A stretch of 64,000 bases of DNA from Sequoia sempervirens (lineage: Eukaryota; Streptophyta; Pinopsida; Cupressales; Cupressaceae). The stretch is taken from contig VDFB02270651.1 in assembly GCA_007258455.2 (NCBI GenBank), positions 486,821,151 through 486,885,150 of the forward strand. Direction: 5' to 3'. The position numbers and the translations under genes are program-made. Of the stretch, positions 22,327 to 33,151 are shown piece by piece. Below the pieces are notes generated by a model that was given only the letters and a program-made list of their open reading frames with translations, made no database searches and was not told the origin of the DNA. Each line of letters starts with the position of its first letter. Positions within the stretch are counted from its first letter, which is position 1.

Positions 22327-23597
22327 TCAAGTGGTTATAGGTTCCATGGGTTTAGGCCAAAAGGATTTTAAGGAAAATTTTCCTTTAGAGGATAGGGGAT
22401 TAAATCCACTATGATGTATAATACATACTTCATTTCCATGTGGAAACTTCAAATACTTGTGAAAAATTGATGGAACCACTTTCATTGAGTGAAGCCAAGG
22501 GTGGCCTAGCTGCAAACAAAATTGGTTAGATTGTGGAATAATTGAAAATGTTACCTCCAAATTTTTAGGTCCTATTTGTAAGGGTAGCACAATTGATCCA
22601 ATCATAGGGAATGTGAAACCAATATGTTTCTTAATCCATGTAGTAGGTTTATTATATTCATCTTGATATAGTTCATGTAAGACTAAAAACTCCTATGTGA
22701 TCACATTCTCGCCGCAAGCAGGACTATTAATATCCCATTAGTGGGATTATTATAGATTCTTCCAGCTATGTAAAGAGGACCATCAGGAAGTTTTTCTAGT
22801 ATGTCTTTAGTAAAAGAAGTGATATCAAGAGACTTAATGGTTTGGCCCTTACAAGGGATAATGTCTATCATAGCTACGAGTTCATCCATAGGACTTTTTG
22901 TAGTAATAGGGGGAGGTATATCATGTTGTTCATTGTTTGTATCAATAGTCATTACATCAATGGTTGAAGATTCACTATCCTTGACAAATGAGGTAGTATG
23001 TTTAGGCATGGGATTAGTGAAAAAATGCAAATTTTGGTTAGGTGGTGCAACAGACTTATTACCTTGATCATTAACACCCATAATGGATAGATGGCCTGAA
23101 TCAATGAGGTCTTGAACTAAATGTTTTAGATGCTTGCAATATTTAGTGCCATGTCCATTTTGGCAATGAAAATGACAATAAGCATTACGTTTGAAGGTGG
23201 GTGGTAAAGGTTGATCTGGATCAAGTGAGTGGATGGGTGGAAAAGTAAGTAGGCCTTGTTGAATTAATTGGTTCATTATATTATGCAGGGTATCGAGTAG
23301 GGGAGTAAATTGTATCTTGGGGTCCCCATAATGATAAGGCACTGTTGCCTTAACAATTGCCACCTGATTTTTGATTTTTTGGGTTTGTTGCAGTTGAGGT
23401 TGAGGCTGAGGAGGAAGATTAAATTGTAAGAAGCCTCTATTTGGTTTGTGAAATTTTTTATTGTTATTGTTGTTTTGATTGTTGTGTTCAAGTTTGTTAG
23501 TTTGATAAGAAGTGGATTTTGAATCACGACTTGGAACTGAATTATGATATTCACACACGGTTGTGCATAAATGCATAAATGAAGGGAATTTCATCAT
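22327..23597 (-). pseudogene. Element B zinc motif and protease-like domain
   Basis: The 298-codon frame 22701-23597 carries a Gln/Asn/Pro-rich stretch and, near residues 141-154, CHFHCQNGHGTKYC followed by KHLKHLVQDL, the C-x-F-H-x3-G-H-x-T-x2-C pattern typical of plant gypsy polyproteins. After a frameshift at about 22,725 the protease-like domain continues to 22327, with INSPACGENVIT where an aspartic protease active site is expected, and FPMIGSIVLPLQIG...LQLGHPWLHSM. The catalytic Asp is replaced by Asn (about 22,726-22,731). G and H carry the same domain at 60,612-61,470 and 56,750-57,120. Activity is unlikely. Confidence 0.65.
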
Positions 23598-23724
23598 AGT
23601 TAGCTTATCCTAAAGATTTGTGCGCAAGTTTTTGATAAACATCTTTTGCAGATATGCATCAGGAATCTAGACATATATTTGGGCATACAAGGATTGGTAT
23701 CATGAGATAAAATCTGTTACTTTT

Positions 23725-24720
23725 TCATGTGTTTTGTCTACATCTCATGAGGTTAGTCATTTTCTTTTTAGATATCATGTGAACTTGAAAGTTACTTATG
23801 AAAGCATCTACAAGTTCATTGAAGGAGTAGATGGAATAATTACCTAGCAAGTTGGAAAACCACTCTAAGGAGGTATCTTTCAAGGTCCTTGGAAATAGTT
23901 TGGCTAACAGTTTATCATCAAGGACGAAGTCACTACACAAAGATGTATAGACATTAACATGGTTGGCAGAGTCTACTTTACCTTTGTATTTCTCAAACCA
24001 AGGAATTTCTATCCCTTGTGGCATTGGGGTACAAAATATTTCTAAGGATAAGGGGATGCTACAGACATGATATGTTGGTGGAGTAGTTTGACCTTGAATA
24101 ATGGTATAAATTTGGTGTTGGATGGAAGAAATAGTGGTAAGGAGTTGTGTAAGAATGGGGTCAAGGTATGTGGATTGAGATGGAAGAGAAAATGGTGGAG
24201 TGTAAGGGATGTTAGGGTAAGTGAAAGGAATACTAAGGGGTGTAAAAGTGGTGGAAGTGACTTGAAATTCCACAAGAGAGGTAGGAATGCTAGGTGGAAT
24301 TGAAAAGGAAGGAGTCACATAACTAACTTGTTGTGTAGTTGTAATGAATTGCGTATTGGTGCAAGTTGGTATGGATGCTATGGTTGAAGGGGGAGGAACT
24401 TGATGTCCTCCTTGGATTACATGAATTTTTGTGGATTGGGTATTAGAAGAGGCAAGCTTATAATTGTAAATATCACCAATTTTATTCATCACTTGCAAGC
24501 CATCATCACTTTCAATCAAATGATGAAGATTATCAATGGTAAGTATGGAAGTTTGGGAAATGTTTTCAAGTGACAAGTTTTGTTGTAAATTTGAAAATTC
24601 TTTGTAAATACTAATGACCTTATCTTGAGGAAGAGATTTTTTTTGGGTGTCAACATTCATTGGATGGAAAGGTGAAGGCATAGAAGTGGTATTTTTAGGG
24701 CCTAATGCACCATTTTCCAT
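23725..24720 (-). pseudogene. Element B gag
   Basis: A 331-codon open frame starts at the ATG at 24720. Residues 1-235 are Pro/Thr/Ser-rich with little structure. From about residue 237 the gag core follows: IPWFEKYKGK, LCSDFVLDDKLLAKLFPRTLKD, LEWFSNL, FNELVDAFISNF. This is the conserved Retrotrans_gag core of plant gypsy elements. It then breaks; a further gag region continues out of frame to about 23,600. Homologous cores are in G (51,918-52,590) and H (57,740-58,180). The gag would form virus-like particles. The long frame is the best preserved coding sequence of B. Confidence 0.75.
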
Positions 24721-25285
24721 ACTAGGAGTAGGAGCTCATGAGATCCCAAGGTCCACAATGAGAGTGCTATCGTGGGAATCCATGAGTCTACAACTTCTCA
24801 CTAAAGTATTATCAATAGGGCACCAAACACTCATGCAAGTACCACAAAGGAGGGGTGAATGCAAATGTAAACTAATCTAAAAATTCAAATAACATAAATG
24901 TTGCTAACTTTAACAGAGATCTATCCACAAAAAATAGAAATCCAAGAAAATGCTAGAAAAATGCTAAAAATGTTGTTTAAAAAGTGCAGAGGGACTGATT
25001 CACCTTGGGTGGCAAATGAGTCCCAATATGATATTTTTGTGTGTTTTTCAAAAAATTTACTGTGATTTTGATGTTCTATAGAATGTAAACAAAAATACAG
25101 AATGCAGATTTTTAATTTTTTCAATGAGATGTAATGCAAGAATGATATCCAAATGCAACTTTCACTAATGCAAGATAAAATGTCCTATAATGCATAAACA
25201 AAACAATGCACTCATTGAATGCTAATGAAAATGAAAACTAGGATGCAATAGTTAAATGAAATCAGAAAATGCAAAGTGCTCAAAA
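24721..25285 (-). other. Element B untranslated leader
   Basis: There is no gene between PBS and gag. One copy of the recurring palindrome lies at 24,991-25,024 (GGGACTGATTCACC...GGTGGCAAATGAGTCCC). Confidence 0.55.
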
Positions 25286-25298
25286 GTTGGGTTCACCA
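25286..25298 (-). other. Element B primer binding site
   Basis: TGGTGAACCCAAC on the minus strand lies three bases inside the LTR end at 25302. Together with the LTR end it forms GGTTCA-TTTTGG-TGAACC, a 6-bp hairpin across the LTR/PBS junction. Confidence 0.65.
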
Positions 25299-25301
25299 AA
25301 A

Positions 25302-26907
25302 TGAACCATATATTTTTGGCTCCTATGGACAACTCTTGCACTTCTAGGATTTTCACCTAAAAGGAGAGAGATAGGAGCAAAGATTCTAATGGTTCATTGA
25401 ATTAATGCTATGTGTAATGTTGTCTAGCCTAAATGAAGTTAAATAAATGCAATTGACTAATCTAGATGAATGAAAATGAATGAAAAATTGAAATTTAAAC
25501 TATATTTGAAAACACACTGTGATATGAAAACAACTAACTAAATGAAGAAAATATGTAGAATAAAAAGGAAAGGGATGGATATGAGTGAACCTAGATGAAA
25601 TGTGATTTGTTTGGAGTGTTCTAGATGTTGATGGAAAATACTAATTTTTCACAGTGGGACTCATTCACCCAGGGTGGCGAATTAGTCCTCCTTTTGGTGA
25701 AAAAGTATCAGAAGCAAGTTTTTATCTGTTGAGATCTAGACTCTGAAAAAATTCAGATTTTTAGTCCTAAGGTTGAAATCATTCACCATAGGTGGTGAAT
25801 CAATCCTCTCTTAAATTTCTAAAAAATCAAGAGACAACTCTGCAACACTAGATTTGGAAATCACTATTTATCAGGTTGTCAAAGTCAATTCTATGGGAAA
25901 CAGGCATAAAACCTTCTCCAAGCTTGAAATTGACTTAAGTTGATTTGAAGCACCTAGTTGACTTGTTCACCACTTTTAAATACTAAAATACTTATTAAAT
26001 CTATATACCTAAGTCTACAAACATACATGCACAAAGGGAAAAATGGTTGAGGGTTAGCAAATAGGGGTTTGCCTTGGTCAAACCCCACTTTAGTAATCAA
26101 ACCCTTAATAAAATAATGAAATGAAAGAGAATGAAAAAATAATAACATGCAAATGCTATCAACTTACCAAACCCTTGATGATGAAAATATAAAGTAATGC
26201 CAATGGTTGCTTCAAAGTGCTTGAAAGGATGTTGTAAAATGCTTGAATGCTTGAAATATGAGATGAAATGCTTGAATGAGTGAGGAGATGTAAAATGAGG
26301 TGAAAAACAAATATTTATACACATTTGTGCCTTAGTTACCCATTTATACCTCATCATAGGCCGACATCAAGTGATTTTTAATAAAATCACAAAAGAAAAT
26401 TTAAAATATTTTGAATTTGGGGCCAAGTGGGACTCATTTGCCACCCATGGTGAATGGGTGCCACCTGGGACCTAAAAATGTTTGTTGGGAAATAAGTTGT
26501 ATTTAATGTTTTTTGTCAATATATTATTAAAAAATACACTTAATAAAAGCATATGAGAGTATAAAGGAGTCAAATAAGTCATAAGAAAGGATAAATAGTG
26601 AAGATGTACCTAGAAAAGCATGAAATCTTGTTACAAGATTTTAAAACAATTTCTTCAAAATACAACTTGATGATGTGTAAAAAGGTGATTCTTAGGTGAA
26701 TTGTAGTTAATAGAGTCTAGAAGAATGTAGAAATGTCTTACAACAATTCACAACACCTTCACAAGACAATGTTATTTGAGTTTGAATACCTAAATATGCA
26801 TGTTCAAGCCATGTTACAACATAAAATCAAAGCAAAATAGTTCCAACACGATGAGACAAGACCTACAAGGCCATGAAAATGAAAAGGGGCCATTTTTCTA
26901 TGTAATA
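25302..26907 (-). repeat. Element B 5' LTR
   Basis: This 1,606-bp copy aligns with 18176-19762. Its outer end has decayed to TATTACATAG from TGTGCCATAG, with the TSD GTGGA immediately beyond. A TATA box (TATAAATA, minus strand) lies at about 26,310. Palindromes of the recurring family lie at 25,656-25,689, about 25,770-25,803 and 26,429-26,462. Confidence 0.85.
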
Positions 26908-26912
26908 GTGGA

Positions 26913-29150
26913 AAAGGAAGGGCCAAAAATTGTAGTGAGGGGTGTCACAGAAATAGCAGATGATACTAAAAATTGAGAAGTAAGAAAAGAAGGAGAAAAC
27001 ATTACTTGTTGACTGGATGATGGTGGTTCTTCGCTTGTTGCTAGATCCTCACTTACTTCAAACTTCTGGCTCACTGAGATAATTTGGCTAGTGGTGGGCT
27101 CTTGTGAATGTTCTCCCATAATACTTTCCATGCGGTGTCATTTAGCGAGCAGAGAGTCCCCCATCTTTAGAATCTTTGGGTGTTGCAATTGGGACACTTT
27201 TGTTGTTTTTGAGGCCTAGGTGGGTGTTTGGGAGGCTCTTGATATATTCAATCACACATTTGAAGCAACATAGGTAGGATGGCCTTTGGATTTTCTCCTT
27301 TTCAAAGTGGAGGAAGTCGATGTCTCAACTTCCTCTTCTACCTTATCTTTAGATTCCTCATCAGAGTCATTGCCCACGCCAGTGCTTCGGTCAAAATTTG
27401 GATGCTCATCATCCCACAACCTATCAAAAATTTCATCATCCTTCATGCTATTGTAAGGGGAATCAAGCTATTTTGTCTCTTGGCGATACACCCAGAAGGC
27501 TATAATTCTTTCCACACTCAATTCTTCTTATTTTCTTAACTTATTGAACATGGTGGCTCCCATTTTGTGCTTTTCATCATAATCTATTGTAGGGAAGTAG
27601 AAATTATGCCATGGAAGTCTATTGTATTCTATGAGAATGTGAATAAGGTCAACCAATAATTCATCTTCATCTTCCAGTGGGTTGTGCCTCTTTTCCTAGT
27701 AAGGTCAAGAACTATGAGTCACTTTAATATGATTGTATGGTAGATCATTGAAAGGGTTCTAACTCCATTTTTTGCACATCATTACCAAACCTTGATGAGC
27801 TAGCTTATCCTACAACAACAAGTGTTTCTGCTTCTTTTTTATGACCACTATTTTGGAACTTATCAGATAGATGAAAAATCCCTTCTTCTTGGATTTTTCT
27901 TTGTAAAAGTTAACTTCAATAATGCATGCTGACCTGAAAAATTTTCAAGGGCTAGCACTCGATTTGTAACGAATTTCAAAAGGTAGAATGGTTCCTTGGT
28001 GAAGCATTGCATCTAGATGAATGTGAAATCCGCTCTGAAAAACTAGTCACATCTAGGAATGAAGTTCTGCATATACCCTGTCTGCCCCTTAGTGAGTCAT
28101 TTAATACCATCCTCTCCTTGAAAATCTTGCAAAATCAGAGTCAAGAAATAATCAAAAAATGTATAATAGTCATAAGTGGAAGAGAGGAGAGTAGTCAGGA
28201 CAAAAACAAGCATCCTTCTATTCTTTTCATCAAAAACAACCAAATTCACATGCTTATCAAAGAAATCAGGGTTCTAATGCAAAAATATATAGGAAAGAAA
28301 GCAAGGAAACCTAAAATTTTGTTTCGTTTGGTAATCCTTTATTTTCCTGATCATCTCCTCAAATGAAGTATTCTAAAAAATCATACCAAAAGAAAGAGTG
28401 TTTCTTATGAAAGTGGAATCCCAAGCCCAACTAAAACGCGTGCAATTCCTTATTAGTGTCGAGACTGCAAACAAATGCCAACATTGAAAAGGCCTCTTGC
28501 AAGTCTGCTTTGAAAGCACCATGTTGCATTAGGATATTTGGTGGCTTCTAGTGGTTTGATTTAATCCTTTTGGTCTCTTTGTTATAAAATTCCAAAGCCT
28601 TTTGCATTCCATTTGATATGTTTTCCCCCTTTGTTGGAGTGAATGTCTCTACATCTTTCTTATAGCTCGGATTAGGGATGCACAACATATTCTAGATAGC
28701 TCCCGGGTTGATACTAACCTTCAGATTTTGGCCCTCGATAGTGTTGGTGCGTGGGTTGAAATGTTTGATGGTTGCATCGACTAATTCTAGGCAATAGTGC
28801 ACATATGGGACCATATATTGTGGGAGCCCATTGAACCATATCTTCTGAACCATTGACGGTGAGTGTTTGGATACCTTCATCCTGTTGCAAACTACTTCCC
28901 TTAAAGACTTAGGGTTCTTTGCAAGATTGGGATCATGAATATTATCCCAGTCTTCCTTGATTATGGCTTGATTTCTAGAGCTTTTGGGCTTTTCTAGTTC
29001 CTATTTTCTCACCCACTTTGGCTTGTTTGGAATACCAAGTGTGGAATAAGAAATGTTGTCAAAGATGTTGACAGCTTGTGCTACTCACATAGCTTTAAAT
29101 AAGCTTCACATTGCCTCCCCTTGTGCCTCTTTTCATGAAATTTTTGCCAT
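26913..29150 (-). pseudogene. C extra ORF, N-terminal segment
   Basis: From an ATG at 29150 the minus strand encodes MAKIS-KEAQGEAM, then IFDNISYSTLGIPNKPKWVRK, a long stretch containing REVVCNRMKVSKHSPSMVQK and WFNGLPQYMVPYVHYCLE, and VSINPGAI-NMLCIPN, with in-frame stops at intervals. The distal part becomes acidic and Ser/Thr-rich (27252-27446, 26898-27131) before element B. It lies downstream of integrase in the same orientation as C, about 1.7 kb away. The pattern 'NP-x-A-I-x2-MLCIP' is reminiscent of plant transposon-associated proteins, but I do not recognise the family. With the two downstream segments the ORF spans about 4.3 kb once insertions are removed. Confidence 0.5.
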
Positions 29151-29818
29151 TGTTTCTTTGTGGGAAGCTTCTATTTAGCTTGAAATTATTTGCAATTTTA
29201 CCTCAACTCTAGTTGTGCACTAGAAATTTATCACTTTCAGTAGCATACTTAAAAAATCCTTTTAAGTGCTTAAACATTTCACATGAAACACTTAGCTATT
29301 TTTTCTCAAGGTGGTAGATGAGAGTTGCCCCTTTTTCATTTAATTCGGCATGTACTGCCAACCTTTTGGCTTGTGCTAAATGAATCACTTGCCATTTTGA
29401 AATGCCAAGAATTCATAATTACAATTAGCAACTATGTTGTACAATGTGATTTCCTTGGAACTTGAGCCAACGATTTGCTAGCAACCTAAGCATTTGTATG
29501 CATTGGAAATTAATATCCCAAAAGGAATGATTAAGCCAAAGATGTGATCATTGTTTGAAAAGATATGAGCTCGACCTTGGAGTTTGAAAAACACCTAGAG
29601 AATGAAACCTCAACATTTGGTGATGCATAACACCGCTAATTACTACCACCAGCTTAGGCTAACTAATTAGCCCTTACTAGTTTTGTACACAACAAGCCGT
29701 ATTCAACACACGCAATTGGGTGGGAATTTTGAGCAAGCCCTGACACAAATTTCAAGTTGGAACTTGATTAAAATCACATTTATGGTAAGAAAATTACCAC
29801 ACATTTCCTCGCTTTTTC
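29151..29818. other. Spacer between divergent ORFs of element C
   Basis: No gene is seen. It separates the minus-strand extra ORF (start 29150) from the plus-strand TATA box and ORF (29,819-30,519), so it could serve as a two-way promoter region. This is inference only. Confidence 0.35.
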
Positions 29819-29826
29819 TATAAATA
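29819..29826 (+). promoter_or_regulatory. TATA box on the antisense strand of C
   Basis: CTATAAATAGGC is a canonical plant TATA context. It lies about 205 bp upstream of the plus-strand ORF beginning at 30,030, on the strand opposite to element C. Confidence 0.45.
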
Positions 29827-30029
29827 GGCACCTAGACAGTAGTGAAACCACACTTAGTGATTTGAGCACAGTTATTAATAGGTAATTGGCTTGGCAATTT
29901 AGCGTTAGCAGTTACATAGTATTTCATAGGCTAGACTTAGGATGTTTGCAAAGATAGTTCTAAGATAGTTGTAGAGCACTTGACCTAGACAACATTTTTA
30001 GGCGAGATTTCAACTAGGTGCCTAAAAAG

Positions 30030-30519
30030 GATGACAAAGAATAAACACTCACTGGATATGATAGCCATGAAATGGGTTTTGGGATGTTATTTACTTGAGT
30101 ATGAGGTTTTGTACTGAGTTAACAATGATGTGTGCTCTCACTTTGTTGCCTCTATGCTTGATATTGTAATTCCCAAGCCACTGATTCTACATCTGGTTAA
30201 AGAAAATTTTCCAAAGAAGTACTTGAACGACCTCAGAGAGGTAGTGGTGAAAGTTGCATTTGGTGGAGGCATTCAAACTGCAAGTTACCTCAGGAGATTC
30301 ATTGAAGAGGGAACGGTCGTATTATGGCTTCTGTTCCTAAGTGGATTTTTCCTCCAGTTTCAAAATGAGCACCACCAAAGGGTCACTCATTCCTATCACT
30401 TCCTCTTTCACATCTACAATGTGGTGCCATTCTATGATATCAACTGGGACATGGATTTCAGGAACCTGGTTTTCCCTCTGCTACTATATAGCTATATAAT
30501 TTTGAAGCATGGCCCTTGA
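30030..30519 (+). pseudogene. Antisense ORF downstream of C integrase, one stop
   Basis: From an ATG at 30,030 a frame of about 163 codons runs to a TGA after residue GP at 30,519, with one internal TGA at 30,115-30,117. It begins MTKNKHSLDMIAMKWVLGCY, has a charged centre (LVKENFPKKYLNDLREVVVK) and a hydrophobic, aromatic C-terminal half. The amino-acid mix looks protein-like. I do not recognise a domain. It runs opposite to C, directly after integrase, where Tat-type plant gypsy elements are known to carry antisense additional ORFs. A chance open frame cannot be excluded. Confidence 0.4.
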
Positions 30520-30846
30520 GCCATTTTGGTAGTGTAAATACTAAATCATATATATATAATGAAAATATAGCTTTATATAATCATCTTGTTTTATTTTCTT
30601 CCAGATTTTGCAATGTGGGTTACTTTTCTTTTTTCACCATTTATATGTTCAATTCAATTTTACTTGTGGGTGTTTGATTCTTTCTATCCTTTGCACTGTG
30701 AACTTATTTTCCCCGCTCTTTGCAATAATGGGTTACTTATTTTCCTTTGCCTTGAACCATAGAATAAGAAAGAGTGACCAACAAAACAAAAGGGAAAGAA
30801 AGAAAAAATCACTATAAATATATTTACATCGGTAGGATAAGTAAGC
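30520..30846. other. AT-rich spacer after C integrase
   Basis: There is no supported gene. A 69-codon plus-strand frame at 30608-30817 has no motif. A short (TA)n tract lies at about 30,549-30,559. Confidence 0.4.
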
Positions 30847-32060
30847 TTAATTAAATAATTTAAGGTGAATCTTGTTGACTGGAATTCCCAATGCTTCTTT
30901 TTCCATGTCTTGTAACTCCAATGGATTATGTTTATTGCATTGAATTATTTTGAACAAGCCTTCCCAAAGGTTGTCAAAATTTTTGTGTTGACCCGACTTC
31001 GTAGCCCTTTCATTAAGCTTTAGCACTAAGTCTCCGCTCTTTAGACCTAGGTTGGACACTTTCTTGTCAAACCACCATTTAGCCACCTATTGGGAATTAT
31101 TGATGGCTATTAGGGACTTTTCCCTTTTCTCTTGCACCTCTAGCAATTTGTCTAGCCAAACTTCCAAGGAACCAATTTCTTCCACCTTGAGAGATTTTAA
31201 CAATTGCAACACTTGAATCTCCATGGAGATAGGAAATAGTAGCTCTTTCCCATACACTAGCTCATATGGAAAAGTTTTGAGAACTTGCTTAGGAGTTATG
31301 TGGTCTACCCAGAGTATTGCTCAAAGGTTTTTATGCCATTCCCTTTGGTGATCCAACCCAATACTTTTGATGAGTCAAACCAGATTCTTGTTCGTCAACT
31401 CGGCTAAGCCATTCCCTTGTAGCTAGTAGTTTGATGAATTTTTTAAGAATATGCCATGTGAAAGTGCGAACTAACATACCTTAGAGCCTAGAAAGGCCTT
31501 GGAGTTATCTGAAATGATGGTTTTGGGGAGGTCGAACCTCATCACTAGTTCCTGAAGGAAGTCCACTATCTCCTTGTGTGTGGCATTCTTCAGTGGTATG
31601 GCTTTGGTCCACCTAGTGAAGTAGTCAGTGGTCATTAAGATCCACTCGTGTCCTATGCTAGAGGCTGGGTTGATCATTACAATGAAGTCTAGGCCCCATT
31701 GCTTGAATGGCTCGTCAACTACTATCGGATTGAGAGGTATTACAAAATTATTTCTTCTTCCTATGAAGAATTGGTATTCTTTTCAAGCTTTTACCAAGGC
31801 GTATGAGTCATTGAATAGTGTGAACTAGAAGTACCCTACGCACATGATTTTGATGGTGGTGGTTTTTGCTTGCTCTATGGTAACACACCATAATAGAATG
31901 TTGTTGAAATTATTTTTGAACAAGATCCCTTCGATGAGTGTGTATCTGATGTTTTGTAGTTGATAGAATCTCCTCTTCTGAGAAGGAATGCTCGATGGAT
32001 ATAGATTCCTTTGTGCATAAATCTTACTTTGTCTGCTAGCCAACAACCTTCATATTCCAA
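30847..32060 (-). pseudogene. Element C integrase
   Basis: The N-terminal region (31,825-32,060) corresponds to the zinc-binding part but has lost clear His/Cys spacing. The catalytic core reads WGLDF, then TTDYFTRWTKAIPLKNATH (first Asp), LPKTIISDNSKAF (second Asp) and NGLAELTNKNL (Glu), so a D-D-E triad is still visible across 31,330-31,690. The C-terminal region (30847-31240) ends in GLKSGDLVLKLNERATKSG and VNKIHLKLFN with no chromodomain. Integrase inserts element cDNA into the host genome. Stops at about 31,470, 31,410 and 31,090 and frameshifts inactivate it. Confidence 0.8.
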
Positions 32061-32073
32061 CTCGTTGTTAGGA

Positions 32074-32677
32074 CTAGCTCCGATTGCTCCTCTTTAGCAG
32101 CCATTTCTTCATCATGCACAAGATATTCGCACAGTCCTTTTCCCTAGACAACCTTTGTAGGCTTGACCTCAATGTCCTATTCAAGGATCTTGGTGATCCA
32201 ATTGGCCCTTTTCTTGGTGATTTCTCCTTCCATGATGTATTCGCGTACACTGGAATGTGCAACATAAAAAATCACCTTATTGCAAGATATTAGGTGGTGA
32301 AACATCTTGAGTCCCTTCACTATTGCAAAAACTTGCCTCTCTACAAAGTTGTAGTTTGTCTCATATTCCTTTAGGGCCCGAGAGTGAAATGCTATCAGGT
32401 GTTCTCCCTTGACCTCATCATCTTTCTAAGTTAAGATAGTAGTAATGCTTGATTTTCTACTGAATACATACATTATGAATTCCTTAGATAAGTTTGAGTT
32501 GACCAACACAAGAGCAGAGGAAATAGCATCCTTAACCCTTTCAAAGGCTTCTCTAGCCTTTTTTGTCCATTTGAATGTTTGATCCTTTTTTAGCATCAGG
32601 GTAGAAAAATTCTCCCAACTATTGGATGAATGAGGCAATGTGTTCATCACTGTAGAACACTTGCCAGCTTTGGTCAT
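32074..32677 (-). pseudogene. Element C RT end and retroviral-type RNase H
   Basis: The frame reads LMLKKDQTFKWTKKAREAF, VKDAISSALVLVNSNLSKEF (junction of RT connection and RNase H in gypsy elements) and continues as HLIAFHSRALKEYETNYNF, then KRANWITKILE-DIEVKPTKVV. The usual RT core (FMDG, FGLKN, YVDD) is missing upstream: the sequence jumps from the archaeal-type RNase H tail directly to this point near 32,640. This domain would degrade the RNA strand of the RNA/DNA hybrid. It is inactive because of the RT loss and stops. Confidence 0.7.
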
Positions 32678-32699
32678 TGTCTTGAATGGCTGGTCGAAC

Positions 32700-33124
32700 T
32701 ATCACTCATAAAGAGTGTTTGTTGTGAATGAGGTCGGAGGTAGGGTCAAATTGGGATCCAATTGCTTCCATGCAATCCACATCTATAATTTTTTCTTTGG
32801 GTACCGTTTGAATGTTGAAGGCTTCAAAGCCCTCAATCAAGTCCCAAACTTAGTGTCTATAGGATTGCATGCGATATTCTTGGCCATATAAATCCCCCAG
32901 ACTTGTTTGACTACTAGTTTGGAATCTCTTAGCACCATTAGATTCCTGATGCCCTTTTGTTCTGCAAGGAGCAAACCTTGCACCAGTCCTTCGTATTCAA
33001 CTTCATTGTTTGAGCAAGTGAACTGGAAGCAAAAATACATCAATGTATTTTCATTGTGTGGGGATATTAAACACATATTGGCTCCTACACCAATGTTGCA
33101 TCTTGCTTTGTCGAAGTGTAGCAT
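32700..33124 (-). pseudogene. Element C archaeal-type RNase H (aRNH)
   Basis: The frame encodes MLHFDKARCNIGVGANMCLI, then FTCSNNEVEYEGLVQGLLLAEQ and RDSKLVVKQV, with D, E and D at the expected catalytic places. After a frameshift it continues VWDLIEGFEAFNIQTVPKEK toward 32,700. This is the RNase HI-like domain that some plant gypsy lineages carry in addition to the retroviral RNase H. Here it lies between protease and the RT/RNase H, not between RNase H and integrase. I know this order from related plant polyproteins; it is not a chance rearrangement. Confidence 0.75.
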
Positions 33125-33151
33125 CCATAGCTCTAAAACTTGATCACTTTC

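Larger units (their letters stand above)
18176..26907 (-). mobile_element. Gypsy-type element B, complete LTRs, gag-protease only
   Basis: Two direct LTR copies (18176-19762 and 25302-26907) enclose 5.5 kb of minus-strand internal sequence with PBS, gag, a zinc-binding CHHC-type motif, a protease-like domain, an acidic tail, a 3' untranslated region and a purine tract. The insertion is flanked by an exact 5-bp duplication, GTGGA, at 18171-18175 and 26908-26912. No RT, RNase H or integrase is recognisable, so it would depend on another element. It lies inside the extra ORF of C and is therefore younger than C. Confidence 0.9.

Noticed and set aside
24067..24303. 78-codon Trp/Arg-rich plus-strand frame
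   Set aside because: It is the shadow of the Pro/Thr-rich gag of element B.
30608..30817. 69-codon plus-strand frame after C integrase
   Set aside because: It has no motif and no promoter-like sequence close by; the TATA box at 29,819 fits the 30,030 frame better.
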